From Promethearchaeota archaeon (GTDB taxonomy: Archaea; Asgardarchaeota; Lokiarchaeia; Sigyniarchaeales; SOKP01), in contig JAEOTH010000171.1 of assembly GCA_016839915.1 (NCBI GenBank), forward strand, positions 1 through 64,000: a stretch of 64,000 nucleotides of DNA, given 5' to 3'. Below are positions 1 through 9,800 of the stretch, piece after piece. Positions within the stretch are counted from its first letter, which is position 1. Each line of letters starts with the position of its first letter. The translations under genes and the position numbers were made by a program. A model generated the notes under the pieces. It saw only the letters and a program-made list of their open reading frames with translations, searched no databases and was not told the origin of the DNA.

Positions 1-1665
1 AGAGATATTTAGTTCCCCTGGATTAACGCTTGTAAGAACAACTGATATATTTCCTAAGAAAGATGTTATGTTATAACCTACATTCATAAGACTATATCTT
101 GCCTCAATTAGATGAGCACCGACTACATGAGAATTATTGATATTATATTGAATTGATGCTTCACCATTGATATCTGTGTTATCTTGGCCAAGTTCAAACC
201 CCGTGGTACGATCAGTGAAGGTTATTGTTTGATTCGGAAAGGGGAGATCATTATATTCTAATGTAGCTGTAATAGTAGCAACATCCGGTCTTGAATAAAA
301 TAGTTGATCGAATGAAACATCTATACTATAATTGCCCCCCAAAACAGTTCCTCGAAATACATCAAATTGGAACCATTCTCCTTCTCCAGAGAGATCTGTT
401 GGAATATAAATTTCAGCCCAATTGTAAATATTTTTATATTTTATCGCAAAACAATCTTCCAATATATCATTATCATAAATCTTTTGTATTCCAACACTAT
501 TAAATCCATCAACAAATCGATTGGCAATACCAAATACCCTCGCAAAAGCGCAAAATGCTGAAACAAAATCAGAATAAACTCCTTGTTGACTCTCACAAAA
601 CCAATCAATAGCATCTCTACCTGGCGGAGTGGAATTATAAGCATATAAATCAAAAATAAAATTACTCAAAATATAACTCCTAATTTTATCAGCAACTACA
701 AATGCATTATCAGTATCATAAATGGTGTTATTTATTTGATCTAAATGATAAGCAAAATAAGGATTATTATTTATATATAAATCAATTGTGGGAGGTAATT
801 GTAGATATTTGTTTTGTATAATGGAGGGCGTCCAATTAGCTTCAACTGCCCTACTACTAACTTCTAGCTCACTTGATAAGTGTAAACCAAATAGGTCATA
901 GGTCATATTAACTTCTTCATCTAAATTAAAAGATAGGGATACTGTTGTACAGTTATAATCATCTTTATATATTGCAGGAGAGAGAGGATCTAAATTAGGA
1001 GCTGATAAACTTCCGTCAATTACAAAAGGAGTAGGAAAGAGAGTAGGTAGAACCATTGAATTGATACCGATATTGGGAGAAATTGGCATTTTAATTCTTA
1101 AAAGCTCTGGATCTGGGTTGTATTTCGATAAATAATCACCATATGAATAAAAATCATCAATATTTTTTATAGCGTTTGAATGCCATCCGTCTCCGGTATA
1201 TTCATCGAAACTCTCATATTTCCATAAAACATCAGCCATTTGACCGAGATTTAATGTATCTAATAAAAATCCAGTTACATTAAAGACTCTAAATACCTCT
1301 ATTTCAGAAGCTAAAAGAGCAAGAAGGCTTTCTGAGAAATTTCCTAAATCTAAATCATCAATATTTCCATCAAACATTTCAGCCAATGTGTCAAGAAGTG
1401 AATCTGGAGGATCATTGAGATCATCTAGTAAGTCTTGCCAGAAATCCTCATCAAATGGAAAAGGGGGTTTTTTTAAAAGGGCATCTTCCCACTCAGTATC
1501 AGCTTTCTCTCTGCTAGGATACGGTCTTTGTGTGCCGAAGAGAAAACTAAATAAAACTGTTGAGAACGCGAACATACTAATTAATAACAGTGCTACTAGG
1601 GCTACCGCGATAATTCTTTTTTTATTAATGGTGCTTCCTAATAATTCTTCTCTTAAATCAGGCAT
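1..1665 (-). CDS. Membrane-anchored transglutaminase-fold protein, apparently inactive (3' end outside window)
   Basis: The frame is open from an ATG at 1665 to the window edge (555 codons, C-terminus missing). Residues about 18-43 form one hydrophobic segment after a short charged N-terminus, so most of the protein is probably extracellular. Residues about 340-440 follow the transglutaminase-core pattern: the helix that normally carries the nucleophile (here GVYSDFVSAF), a FARVFGIANRFVDGF segment, a WAEIYIP strand, and an FD at the acid position. By eye the catalytic Cys is replaced by Tyr364 and the His by Tyr414, while Asp435 is kept, so the domain is probably a binding or structural module. 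Beta-rich Ig-like sequence follows. No other gene lies downstream in the window. Fold call is moderately sure; loss of catalysis rests on my alignment. Confidence 0.65.
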   Translation of the reverse strand, partial: MPDLREELLGSTINKKRIIAVALVALLLISMFAFSTVLFSFLFGTQRPYPSREKADTEWEDALLKKPPFPFDEDFWQDLLDDLNDPPDSLLDTLAEMFDGNIDDLDLGNFSESLLALLASEIEVFRVFNVTGFLLDTLNLGQMADVLWKYESFDEYTGDGWHSNAIKNIDDFYSYGDYLSKYNPDPELLRIKMPISPNIGINSMVLPTLFPTPFVIDGSLSAPNLDPLSPAIYKDDYNCTTVSLSFNLDEEVNMTYDLFGLHLSSELEVSSRAVEANWTPSIIQNKYLQLPPTIDLYINNNPYFAYHLDQINNTIYDTDNAFVVADKIRSYILSNFIFDLYAYNSTPPGRDAIDWFCESQQGVYSDFVSAFCAFARVFGIANRFVDGFNSVGIQKIYDNDILEDCFAIKYKNIYNWAEIYIPTDLSGEGEWFQFDVFRGTVLGGNYSIDVSFDQLFYSRPDVATITATLEYNDLPFPNQTITFTDRTTGFELGQDNTDINGEASIQYNINNSHVVGAHLIEARYSLMNVGYNITSFLGNISVVLTSVNPGELNIS

Positions 1666-1895
1666 ATTATAGAGTGAAAACCTTTTATTTTTACCAAAAA
1701 GAGTTTAGAATATTAATAAAAATTTTTTTATATATATATTTCCAAATACTTTTTTAAATTGTTAGGATCTTTGAATATATTTTTTATTGAGCACTTAAAT
1801 GTTATGCAAAAATTGATATAATAAATATATATAATCCTAAAAAAATGAGATTATAAAAGATATTAATAATTGATTAAAAGAAAGATTTGAAAGCT

Positions 1896-2777
1896 CTAAA
1901 ATTCAAATCCGCATTTTGTGCAGACTAGTTTTTTTGCATATATAGGTTTAGGAATGTAGCTAATTATTCGTGTTCTATCTTCGACTTCTTTTACAGCAAA
2001 ACCACTTGCACCACAGTTGGGGCAAAGTCTTCTTCCAGCGCCCATCGGTGTGGATGGACTTGGAGTCGATGTAGGAGTAGTCGATATACTTGGAGTAGTG
2101 CTATAGTTAGTTGTTTGATTTGTTATCCCTTGCGCTAAACTAGAGGGCATAACTGCTTTAGGTTCTTTTAATTCTTGAATTCGTCTTTCTTTATAGGTAA
2201 TTTCTTCCTGTAATTTGTTAATTTGTGCTTGCAATGGACCAATTTGTTGCTGTAATATAGAGTTATGCTGCTGTAATTCTTGAACTTGTTGTTCTAATCC
2301 TGGAATATGGGCCTGTAATTGAGCATTTTGGTCTGTTAAATGTTGGACTTGTTGTTGATAAGATTCATTAGAAGATTGTACTGATTGTAATTGGCTATTC
2401 AATCGATTTACTTGGTCTTCTTTTTCTCGAAGTTGTGCATTTAATAGGGAAGATTGAGAGCTTAAATTACTAACTTGAGATTGTAATTGACTTAAACTCG
2501 AATCCTTTTCCTGGAGTTGTGTAATTACTGAATCATAGTCTTGTTGTGAAGGTCCTATTGGAATTGAAGGAATATTAGGTTCCATATAGGGAGTTGGAGT
2601 TGGAGTGGGTTCAAGTGTAGGTGGAGAAGGAGGTTGTAAAGTTGGGGGTGGAGTCATAGGAGGTGTAGCTGGAGGTGGAATCATAGAAGGTGGGGGTGTT
2701 AATGGCGTTAATGTAGGTGGGGGCATTGATGGTTTTTTTTCTTTTTCATTATTTTCATCATCATATTCGTAAGACAT
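1896..2777 (-). CDS. Proline-rich, coiled-coil protein with C-terminal zinc ribbon
   Basis: 293 residues. After an acidic start, residues about 17-75 are a Pro/Thr repeat region of PPP and TPTP type. Residues about 80-205 are a Gln-rich heptad coiled coil. A Ser/Thr/Pro linker of about 35 residues leads to a C-terminal zinc ribbon with two CxxC pairs (CPNCG and CTKCG) and the final residues GFEF. There are no membrane segments. The architecture suggests an oligomeric scaffold or adaptor whose ribbon binds a partner. It stands alone, about 100 bp from the deacetylase-like gene on the same strand. No specific function can be assigned. Confidence 0.8.
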   Translation of the reverse strand: MSYEYDDENNEKEKKPSMPPPTLTPLTPPPSMIPPPATPPMTPPPTLQPPSPPTLEPTPTPTPYMEPNIPSIPIGPSQQDYDSVITQLQEKDSSLSQLQSQVSNLSSQSSLLNAQLREKEDQVNRLNSQLQSVQSSNESYQQQVQHLTDQNAQLQAHIPGLEQQVQELQQHNSILQQQIGPLQAQINKLQEEITYKERRIQELKEPKAVMPSSLAQGITNQTTNYSTTPSISTTPTSTPSPSTPMGAGRRLCPNCGASGFAVKEVEDRTRIISYIPKPIYAKKLVCTKCGFEF

Positions 2778-2885
2778 ATTAATCTCTCTATTTTGTAATT
2801 AAACTAAAAATATTTGCTATAATTTTATAGGAGTAATTATGATTATAGCATAAATGTAAATATAAAAGTGTTTGTATGTTATGGT

Positions 2886-3977
2886 TTAAAAACAATTCCA
2901 ATATGGACTCAATTTATCTTTTAAGGCAGGAATTAATTTGTTATTAAAATAGTCTAGTAATTTTGATCCTGAAGATCTTGATTCCTCTTTTATTAGATTA
3001 TCATCCTCATCATTAAGTACTCTTAAACAATTATAAACAGCCCGTGATTGTTTATCTAATTCATACCCACCTTCTAAAGTAATAAGAATTCTTTCATTTG
3101 CATACTTATTTGCTATTGTTTTGATTTTTTGTAAGTATTCTGCCGGTGCTTGATAAGTCCAATTCAAATTTGTTAATTGATCTGTCCAATGAGTATCAAA
3201 ACCTGCAGATATTAAGATGAATTCAGGTTTAAACTCTTCACATATAGGGGCAATAATTTCTTTAAAATATAGAGGAATTGCATCATAAGCAGTTCCAGCC
3301 GGCATTGCATAATTGATAATTTTTCCAGCTCCTTTACCTGTTCCAATTTCATCAAAATTTCCAGTTCCAGGATAAAAATATCCATATTGATGAGAATTAA
3401 ACATTAGTAATTCTCCAGAATCTGATTTTGAGCCCTGATAGAATATATCTTGAGTTCCATTACCATGATGGCAATCCCAATCAATAATAACGACTCTATT
3501 TATTCCTTTTTCTCTAAACAGATATTCTGTAGCAATAGCAATATTATTAAATATACAAAATCCGGCAAATCTATGAGAATTAGAATGATGGCCAGGAGGT
3601 CTTACTAAAGCAAAGGCATTCTTTATATTTCCATTTAAGATTTCATCAACAGCTTGTAAATTACCACCAACAGAGAATAATGATGCTTCATAAGTTTTGG
3701 GAGACGCTATTGTATCCATATCTATATATTGAAGCCGTTGAGTTTTAGCACTTAATTCGCAAATCTCTTGTATCTCTTTTATTAATCTTTCATTATGCAC
3801 ATATTTTATTTGTTCTAAGGTTGCTTTTCGTGGTTTAATGATTTTAAAGTGTGGATCTTCAAGTAATTTTTGCTTTTTTAAAAAACTCATTATCGTAGTT
3901 AATCTATGGTGGCTTTCTGGATGAGTACCAATATTATGTTCTAAATAAATGTCATCATATATAATTCCTGTTGTCAT
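2886..3977 (-). CDS. Histone deacetylase / acetylpolyamine amidohydrolase family enzyme
   Basis: 363 residues, normal length for the zinc-dependent deacetylase family. The full motif set is present: RPPGHHS with the His130-His131 catalytic dyad, WDCHHGNG supplying zinc ligands Asp168 and His170, SAGFD with the third ligand Asp261, and LEGGYE with Tyr305 at the transition-state position. It should hydrolyse N-acetyl-lysine or an acetylated polyamine or related small amide in the cytoplasm. Substrate cannot be read from sequence. Archaeal homologues may act on acetylated Alba or other chromatin proteins, but nothing here shows that. The start is the ATG giving MTTGIIYDD, typical of the family. 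It is separated from its neighbours by AT-rich spacers and is probably monocistronic. Confidence 0.92.
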   Translation of the reverse strand: MTTGIIYDDIYLEHNIGTHPESHHRLTTIMSFLKKQKLLEDPHFKIIKPRKATLEQIKYVHNERLIKEIQEICELSAKTQRLQYIDMDTIASPKTYEASLFSVGGNLQAVDEILNGNIKNAFALVRPPGHHSNSHRFAGFCIFNNIAIATEYLFREKGINRVVIIDWDCHHGNGTQDIFYQGSKSDSGELLMFNSHQYGYFYPGTGNFDEIGTGKGAGKIINYAMPAGTAYDAIPLYFKEIIAPICEEFKPEFILISAGFDTHWTDQLTNLNWTYQAPAEYLQKIKTIANKYANERILITLEGGYELDKQSRAVYNCLRVLNDEDDNLIKEESRSSGSKLLDYFNNKLIPALKDKLSPYWNCF

Positions 3978-4095
3978 AATAGTTGATCTCTACCTTATTC
4001 TTTATATACTGAATGCTTTTAGATAATATTAAACTTCAATTATTTTAATATTTACATATACACTTAAAAAATTTTCTTCATAAATTTAGTTAAAG

Positions 4096-4620
4096 ATGAA
4101 AAAAGTTAAGAAACATTCATTAAAAATCATCATCGTTGGAGAACCGGCTGTTGGTAAGACTAGTTTAGTCAAAAAGTTTATATCAGGGCAATTTGCTAAA
4201 GATTATCGTTCAAGCATTGGAACTAATATATTTCTTAAAAAGATTAATCTGAAAAATATCGGTAAAACAACAATTCAATTATGGGATATTGCAGGACAAG
4301 AGCGATGGATAAATATGAGACATTCTTATTATATTGGGGCTAAAGGTGTGATTATAGTGGGTGATTTAACGCGGAGAAATACATTTGATCAAATTGAACA
4401 ATTTTGGGTTCCGGATATAAAAATGTATTGTGAACTCGCACCAATTATATTGTTTGCCAACAAAAATGATTTAGAAAGGAAAATTAGTAAGAAAGAGATT
4501 AATGATTTAGGAAGAAAAATTAATGCAATTTCGATTATTTATACGTCAGCAAAAACGGGTGAAAATGTTGAAAAGGCTTTTAAAATTATTTCTGAACAAT
4601 CATTAAAAAGTATAAATTAA
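4096..4620 (+). CDS. Rab/Ras-like small GTPase
   Basis: 174 residues, a single Ras-superfamily G domain. G1 is GEPAVGKT (15-22), switch I holds Thr43 in SIGTN, G3 is DIAGQE (64-69), G4 is NKND (122-125) and G5 is SAK (151-153). The WDIAGQERW context is Rab-like. The protein ends in SLKSIN and has no C-terminal cysteine, so it cannot be prenylated as eukaryotic Rabs are; membrane attachment, if any, must use a partner. Asgard genomes are known to carry many such GTPases. The gene is convergent with mcm, with only 2 bp between the stop codons. No GEF or GAP gene is adjacent. Confidence 0.93.
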   Translation: MKKVKKHSLKIIIVGEPAVGKTSLVKKFISGQFAKDYRSSIGTNIFLKKINLKNIGKTTIQLWDIAGQERWINMRHSYYIGAKGVIIVGDLTRRNTFDQIEQFWVPDIKMYCELAPIILFANKNDLERKISKKEINDLGRKINAISIIYTSAKTGENVEKAFKIISEQSLKSIN

Positions 4621-4622
4621 TT

Positions 4623-6749
4623 TTATACTTCTTTATTTGTGAATTTAATTTGATTACTTTTTGGCTCATATAGAGTTCCTTCTTTTATTAATTCTTCTAA
4701 AGCACTTTCGATAAAAGACTTATCTAAGTTCTCTTCTAATTCTAAAATTTGAATGATATTGGATTTCTCAAGTGCTCTCCAGTTATTTTCTTCAAAAATT
4801 TCTTTTAATCTATTCATTAAAGTTTCTAATCTATTAATATTGCTTCTAGATTGACCAACAAAAATTCTATCCATATCAATTTTACCTGTTGTTTCATCGT
4901 AACCAGTATCTTTTAGGTACCTTTTAAATAATTTAATAATTTCCTCAACATCCTCTTTAAGCACTTTATTTCTTAAAGCCATTTTAGCATAAGCTTCACT
5001 AAGTCTCACTAAAGCATCTAAATTTCTCGCCAAAATTGATATAATTGCATCTTCACTGTCGTATTGTCCTCTTAATTCCAGATAAAATTCTTTTATTCTT
5101 TCTTTTGCTTCATCAGTCAATATAGGATTACAGTTCCTTCTTGCATGTTTTATATATTTTTTTAGTAGGTCACTTGAGATTGGCGCTGTTGAAGTACTAT
5201 TTTCTTCAAATGTATCATCTGGGTTCATCATAGAATTTTTTAATATAAATTCAGCCATTTGTGCATCATCTGCTTTATTAGGTTTATCAACTACTACAAA
5301 AATTAAATCAAATCGCGATAAAAGTGAAGGAGGTAATCGAATATTTTGAGTAGGTGTTTTATATCTATCATATCTTCCAGAATAAGGATTTGCTGCTGCT
5401 ATGATAGCAGTTTGGGCTTTTAATGTAGCAACAATTCCAGCTTTAGCGATACTTACAGTTTGTTGTTCCATTGCTTCATGAAGTGCAGATCTATCCGCAG
5501 TATCCATCTTATCAAATTCATCTATCGCTGCAACACCCCCATTTGCTAGCACTACAACACCTGCTTCAAGGTTCATTTGACCCGTGTCAGTGTCTTTAAT
5601 TACTGCTGCCGTTAACCCTACTGCTGTTGATCCCTTTCCAGAAGTATATACTCCTCTTGGAGATATTTCTATAGCCCCTTTCAAGATTTCTGATTTTCCA
5701 GTTCCTGGATCTCCAACAAACAATATATGGATATCACCTCTTTTATAACCACCTCCAGGTTTCCTCTTCCTTGTCCCTGCAAATAAGCTTAAAACAGATG
5801 CCATTTTAAGATCTTCTCTCCCGTATATATCAGGAGCAATTGATCTAGCTATTTTTTTCTGAATGAATGGCTCTTTAGACATATCCTCAATCTTTTTCCT
5901 GTCCTCTTTAGTAAGATCGATAATATCATCAGCTTTATCCTCAGGTTCAATATAATTGATATCGAAAAAAGTCTTGAATAGTGTAGAATTATTACTTTTC
6001 GTTGATTGTGCTAAAACTGATTTGAATATACCCATTAATTTTACTCTATCTCCAGGTTTTACTGTGTCAACTAGGTCATAAGTTAAAATTCCCTGAACAG
6101 ATCTAGGAATTCTTCCAGGGGGTAAATCTTCAGGAATTTCTTGAATCAGAATACTTTGCCAATCAATGAATTCTGAATGTTTTGATAATAATCTAAAATC
6201 AGTTTGGGCTTTAGCTTTACATCTCTTATTAGTACAGAATTTTGGCCATCTTATTCTTGAGGTAAGTTGAGGAACGTCAAATTGAGCACCGCATAGATTA
6301 CATATAAAGGTTGCTTTTTCTAATTTTGGTCTTATAGTAGAACATCTGACTAAGATACCATTAGACCAAACTAGTGTACTAATATCTTTTGCTCTTAAAC
6401 CCCTTAAGGGGAGAAACAACGGGCTTTTCTTATCTATAGTTGTAATTCTAACAAAATATTCTGGATTGTTTAGTTTTCCTCCTTGAAATTTTAGTAAATT
6501 CTTGAATGCTTCAACTGCATCTTCAATTAAAGCCTCAGGATCTTTTCTTAACAGTTCAGCAATATCAGGGTCGCTCGCTAGTAAATCTTCAAAAAAAATG
6601 ATTAAAGTATTCTCACCTTTTGCATAAATATTATTGATTTGATCTTGATATTTATACACTCCTGGATTCTCTTGAAATGAACGATAAAAATCCTCAAAAC
6701 GCTGAACTTTATTAATCGGTTGACTAGGGCTGGATAAAGGTGTTGTCAT
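4623..6749 (-). CDS. mcm: Replicative DNA helicase MCM
   Basis: 708 residues, the usual archaeal MCM size. N-terminal domain with a zinc site (Cys150, Cys153, Cys172, Cys177) inside the OB region, followed by the AAA+ motor: Walker A GDPGTGKS (346-353), Walker B AAIDEFDKM (407-415), sensor 1 AAANP (451-455) and arginine finger SLLSRFD (Arg479). The C-terminal 70 residues have the composition of the family's winged helix. It unwinds the replication fork as a hexamer with GINS. A GINS-like gene lies 3.6 kb away beyond the HEAT-repeat gene, recalling the mcm-GINS linkage seen in other archaea. No intein is present at the ATPase motifs. Confidence 0.97.
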   Translation of the reverse strand: MTTPLSSPSQPINKVQRFEDFYRSFQENPGVYKYQDQINNIYAKGENTLIIFFEDLLASDPDIAELLRKDPEALIEDAVEAFKNLLKFQGGKLNNPEYFVRITTIDKKSPLFLPLRGLRAKDISTLVWSNGILVRCSTIRPKLEKATFICNLCGAQFDVPQLTSRIRWPKFCTNKRCKAKAQTDFRLLSKHSEFIDWQSILIQEIPEDLPPGRIPRSVQGILTYDLVDTVKPGDRVKLMGIFKSVLAQSTKSNNSTLFKTFFDINYIEPEDKADDIIDLTKEDRKKIEDMSKEPFIQKKIARSIAPDIYGREDLKMASVLSLFAGTRKRKPGGGYKRGDIHILFVGDPGTGKSEILKGAIEISPRGVYTSGKGSTAVGLTAAVIKDTDTGQMNLEAGVVVLANGGVAAIDEFDKMDTADRSALHEAMEQQTVSIAKAGIVATLKAQTAIIAAANPYSGRYDRYKTPTQNIRLPPSLLSRFDLIFVVVDKPNKADDAQMAEFILKNSMMNPDDTFEENSTSTAPISSDLLKKYIKHARRNCNPILTDEAKERIKEFYLELRGQYDSEDAIISILARNLDALVRLSEAYAKMALRNKVLKEDVEEIIKLFKRYLKDTGYDETTGKIDMDRIFVGQSRSNINRLETLMNRLKEIFEENNWRALEKSNIIQILELEENLDKSFIESALEELIKEGTLYEPKSNQIKFTNKEV

Positions 6750-6895
6750 AACAAATCACACGAAATTCGTTTAATATACCTAATTATTATTATAGATTTT
6801 TAATCTATCTTATTAACGATTTGACTTTATTATTAGGTAAATAAATAAGTATTAAAAAAGCAACACGGTGCTGGATTTATTGAATTTTTATCAAC

Positions 6896-9800
6896 CTAAC
6901 TTTCTTTTAATTGATGCAGGATTTCACAAATAATAGGATCCTGACTCATTTCACATCTTATTTTTAAGAGTGATATTACCCGCTTCTTGATTTTTTCATT
7001 TTCATATTTCGCAGTTCGTCCTAATATTAATGCAATAGAACGTTGGGTTTCTAAAGAACCTTCGTCACTTAAATTCTGTAATAATTTTGTTAAAATTCTA
7101 TCAAGTCCAATCTCCTGTATCAATTCAACAAAATTATTAATCATACTGTTCCGTACTTCTTTTGATTCATCTCCAAGGGGTATCATTAGTTTATCAATTA
7201 CACTTTCAATTTCTTTGCTATAAATCTTTATTAAATTAGCCGAAGCTTGTCTAATTCTAGGATCAGTGCTATTTAAATTCTCTTGCAATTTGTTAAATGG
7301 AAGGTGTGAGCTGTTTATTTCTCTGAGATCAGAAAAAATATTTAATACAGCCCACCGAACCCAGTTTTGTTCATCGTTAAGCAGAGAAATGAGTTTTTCA
7401 ATAATTTCTTCTTTTTCTTCAACAAGATCAAGTATTTTTCCTAAGCTTGATACTGCTGCTTCTCTTACTATCCATTCTTCATCATGCAAAGCAATATTTA
7501 TTAAAGAATCTACAACAGGTAAGGGACGTTTATTTCCAATCAATCCTAAAATCTTAGCACTTGTTTCACGAATAAATGAGTCTTTATCATCAATTAAATT
7601 CATTATAGGGTTGATTGGAATAATATCTGATGCAATTTTGGCAATTTCTAGCAATGATTTGGTGAGAACAATCTTAACCTTTGTACTTTGTTCAGTTAAA
7701 GCGGTGAAAAATTCTGAAATATATGGCTTTATTAAAGTAGGTTTTTTTTTTGCTATATTTGAAATTATACTAGAAGCCTTTTTAACCACCTGATTGTTCC
7801 TATCTTTTTGCACTATTAAAATGATTGGTCTTACGTCTACATATTCTATGAATTCATCTATTAATCCATCAATAGAATCAAGGGCATTTAATCTTATATC
7901 ATCATTTTCGGCAGTTGAGTAGTTCAATAACAATGGAATAATTTTTTTTGGATTACTTTTACCTATTTTTATTAATGTTTTTGTTATAATTCCTTTCGTT
8001 ATGTATGTTGTTACATCGGGTATTTTAACTAAATTTCGGATTACTATATCTGGAGACTTAGAATAATTTACAGTTAAAATTTCTGAAATATTCTCTCTTA
8101 GCTTATCATTTTCAAATTTTATAAAAACTAACAGGGTAGTTATGATTTTTTCTGGATCAAATTTCCATAGTTCTCCAAGAAGAGTAACAACACTATTAAG
8201 AATTTCAAAATTATTTGGATCGATTTTGTCAACAATCGCATCAATATCGAATAATTCAGGTTCTTCTTCAAAGTACCTTTTAAGAGCTACAACAGCTGCT
8301 TGTCTCGCTTTTTCATTTGAATCAACTAAACCATCTAAGAATGGTAAAAGTGGAATATCATTTCTCTTAAAATGTCCTATTTTCGCAAAAACGTTAAAAA
8401 TCGATGCTCTGACTGAACTAGAGGGATTTTTAATTAAAGGAATGAGTTTGGAAACTATTTTTCTATTAATTTTATTAACGTTAAGATTTTTTATATTTTT
8501 GATCGCTGAGGCACTGATTTTATCATTTACATGAAAGATATTGTCGATTATGATATCTATAGGTAATTCATAAGAGGAATCAGCTAAAAGATTAAATGTT
8601 TTAACTACAATCCTATAATTTGGGTCATGGATTAACTTTTTAACATTTAAACTAAAAATTAAATCTTTCTTGTTACTTATTAACCTGCTTAGTACCATTA
8701 ATCCTAAATACCTTAATCTCCATTCTGAATCTTCAATAAGATTAAGAATTAATGATTCAGGTATTTTTTCCACAAATTTTATGTTTGCTTTTAATAAAGT
8801 TCTTGCTATAGGAATACATTTATCATAATTTGGAGATTTTAAAGCTTCTATTATCCAATGTAAAGCAATTTCTGGAACATCTTTTTCCAATTGTATTAAG
8901 ATTTGATTACATAAATTTCTTGAATATCTATTGTAATCACATATTCCATCCAACAATGAATTCTTAAATTTCCATTCATTAAGAATTGTATTATTTTTTA
9001 AAGGTATTCTTTCAAACATCATAACTAAAGTTTCCTCAGCAAGTTTTCTTATCTTAGGATTCTTGTGTTTAATAAGGTTAAAAAGTGGAATAGGATCAAA
9101 TGTTTGGCCAGATTTTGTAATTTTTGAGATCTTAATATTAATTACAAATTCATTTTTTCTTGCAAGAAAGAAGTATGATGTAAAAAAAATTAATACAATT
9201 TCTTCAATTACCGCTGCCCAGGCAAACATTGAGCTATTTGGGAAAATCTGATTAGTTAATATCCATAAATTAAAAGTGTATTGCAATTTTTCAGGATTTA
9301 CAATCAAAAAGTTAACCAAAACATTGATTCCTATAGACGCCATTAAATAAGCAGCAAAATAAACATCAATTCCTCTATATTTTATTTTACGCCCCCAAAA
9401 ACGTGTAAAATATCCTAGTATTCCAAAAAAAAGAGTTACAAATACGAAAATTGAAGACATTGTCGATATAGCAAATTTTCCCGTGAAAAAGAATATTATT
9501 GTTTGAAAAAATGAAATCCAGGCCCACACAAATACAAATAACATTAATCCTAAAATAATATAAGGCACTGGCTGAGATATAAATTGCTTCATTCCTCTTT
9601 TGCTATTCTCAAAATTAAGAAAAATGGACCTTTTTATATCAGGAATATGGTAATAAGCATCTGAAATACCAGCAATATAACCTTTAGATCCATAAAAAGT
9701 TAAAATCATGAGAGGATAAAAGAGCATCCAGGTTATCCAAATCATAATAAAAGGTAACCCTAAAAATGAAAGTAGAATAGGAGGGATTATAAATACCAAT

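Noticed and set aside
291-653. Short frames on both strands at the left end
   Set aside because: The region is covered by the long minus-strand transglutaminase-fold gene that continues past the window edge; the short frames are overlaps.
7266-7793. Open frames antisense to the HEAT-repeat gene, and similar antisense frames over topoVI-B, SMC and the TPP enzyme
   Set aside because: They follow the codon periodicity of the large real genes on the opposite strand, show no family motifs and have Ser/Phe/Ile-rich composition expected of antisense frames.
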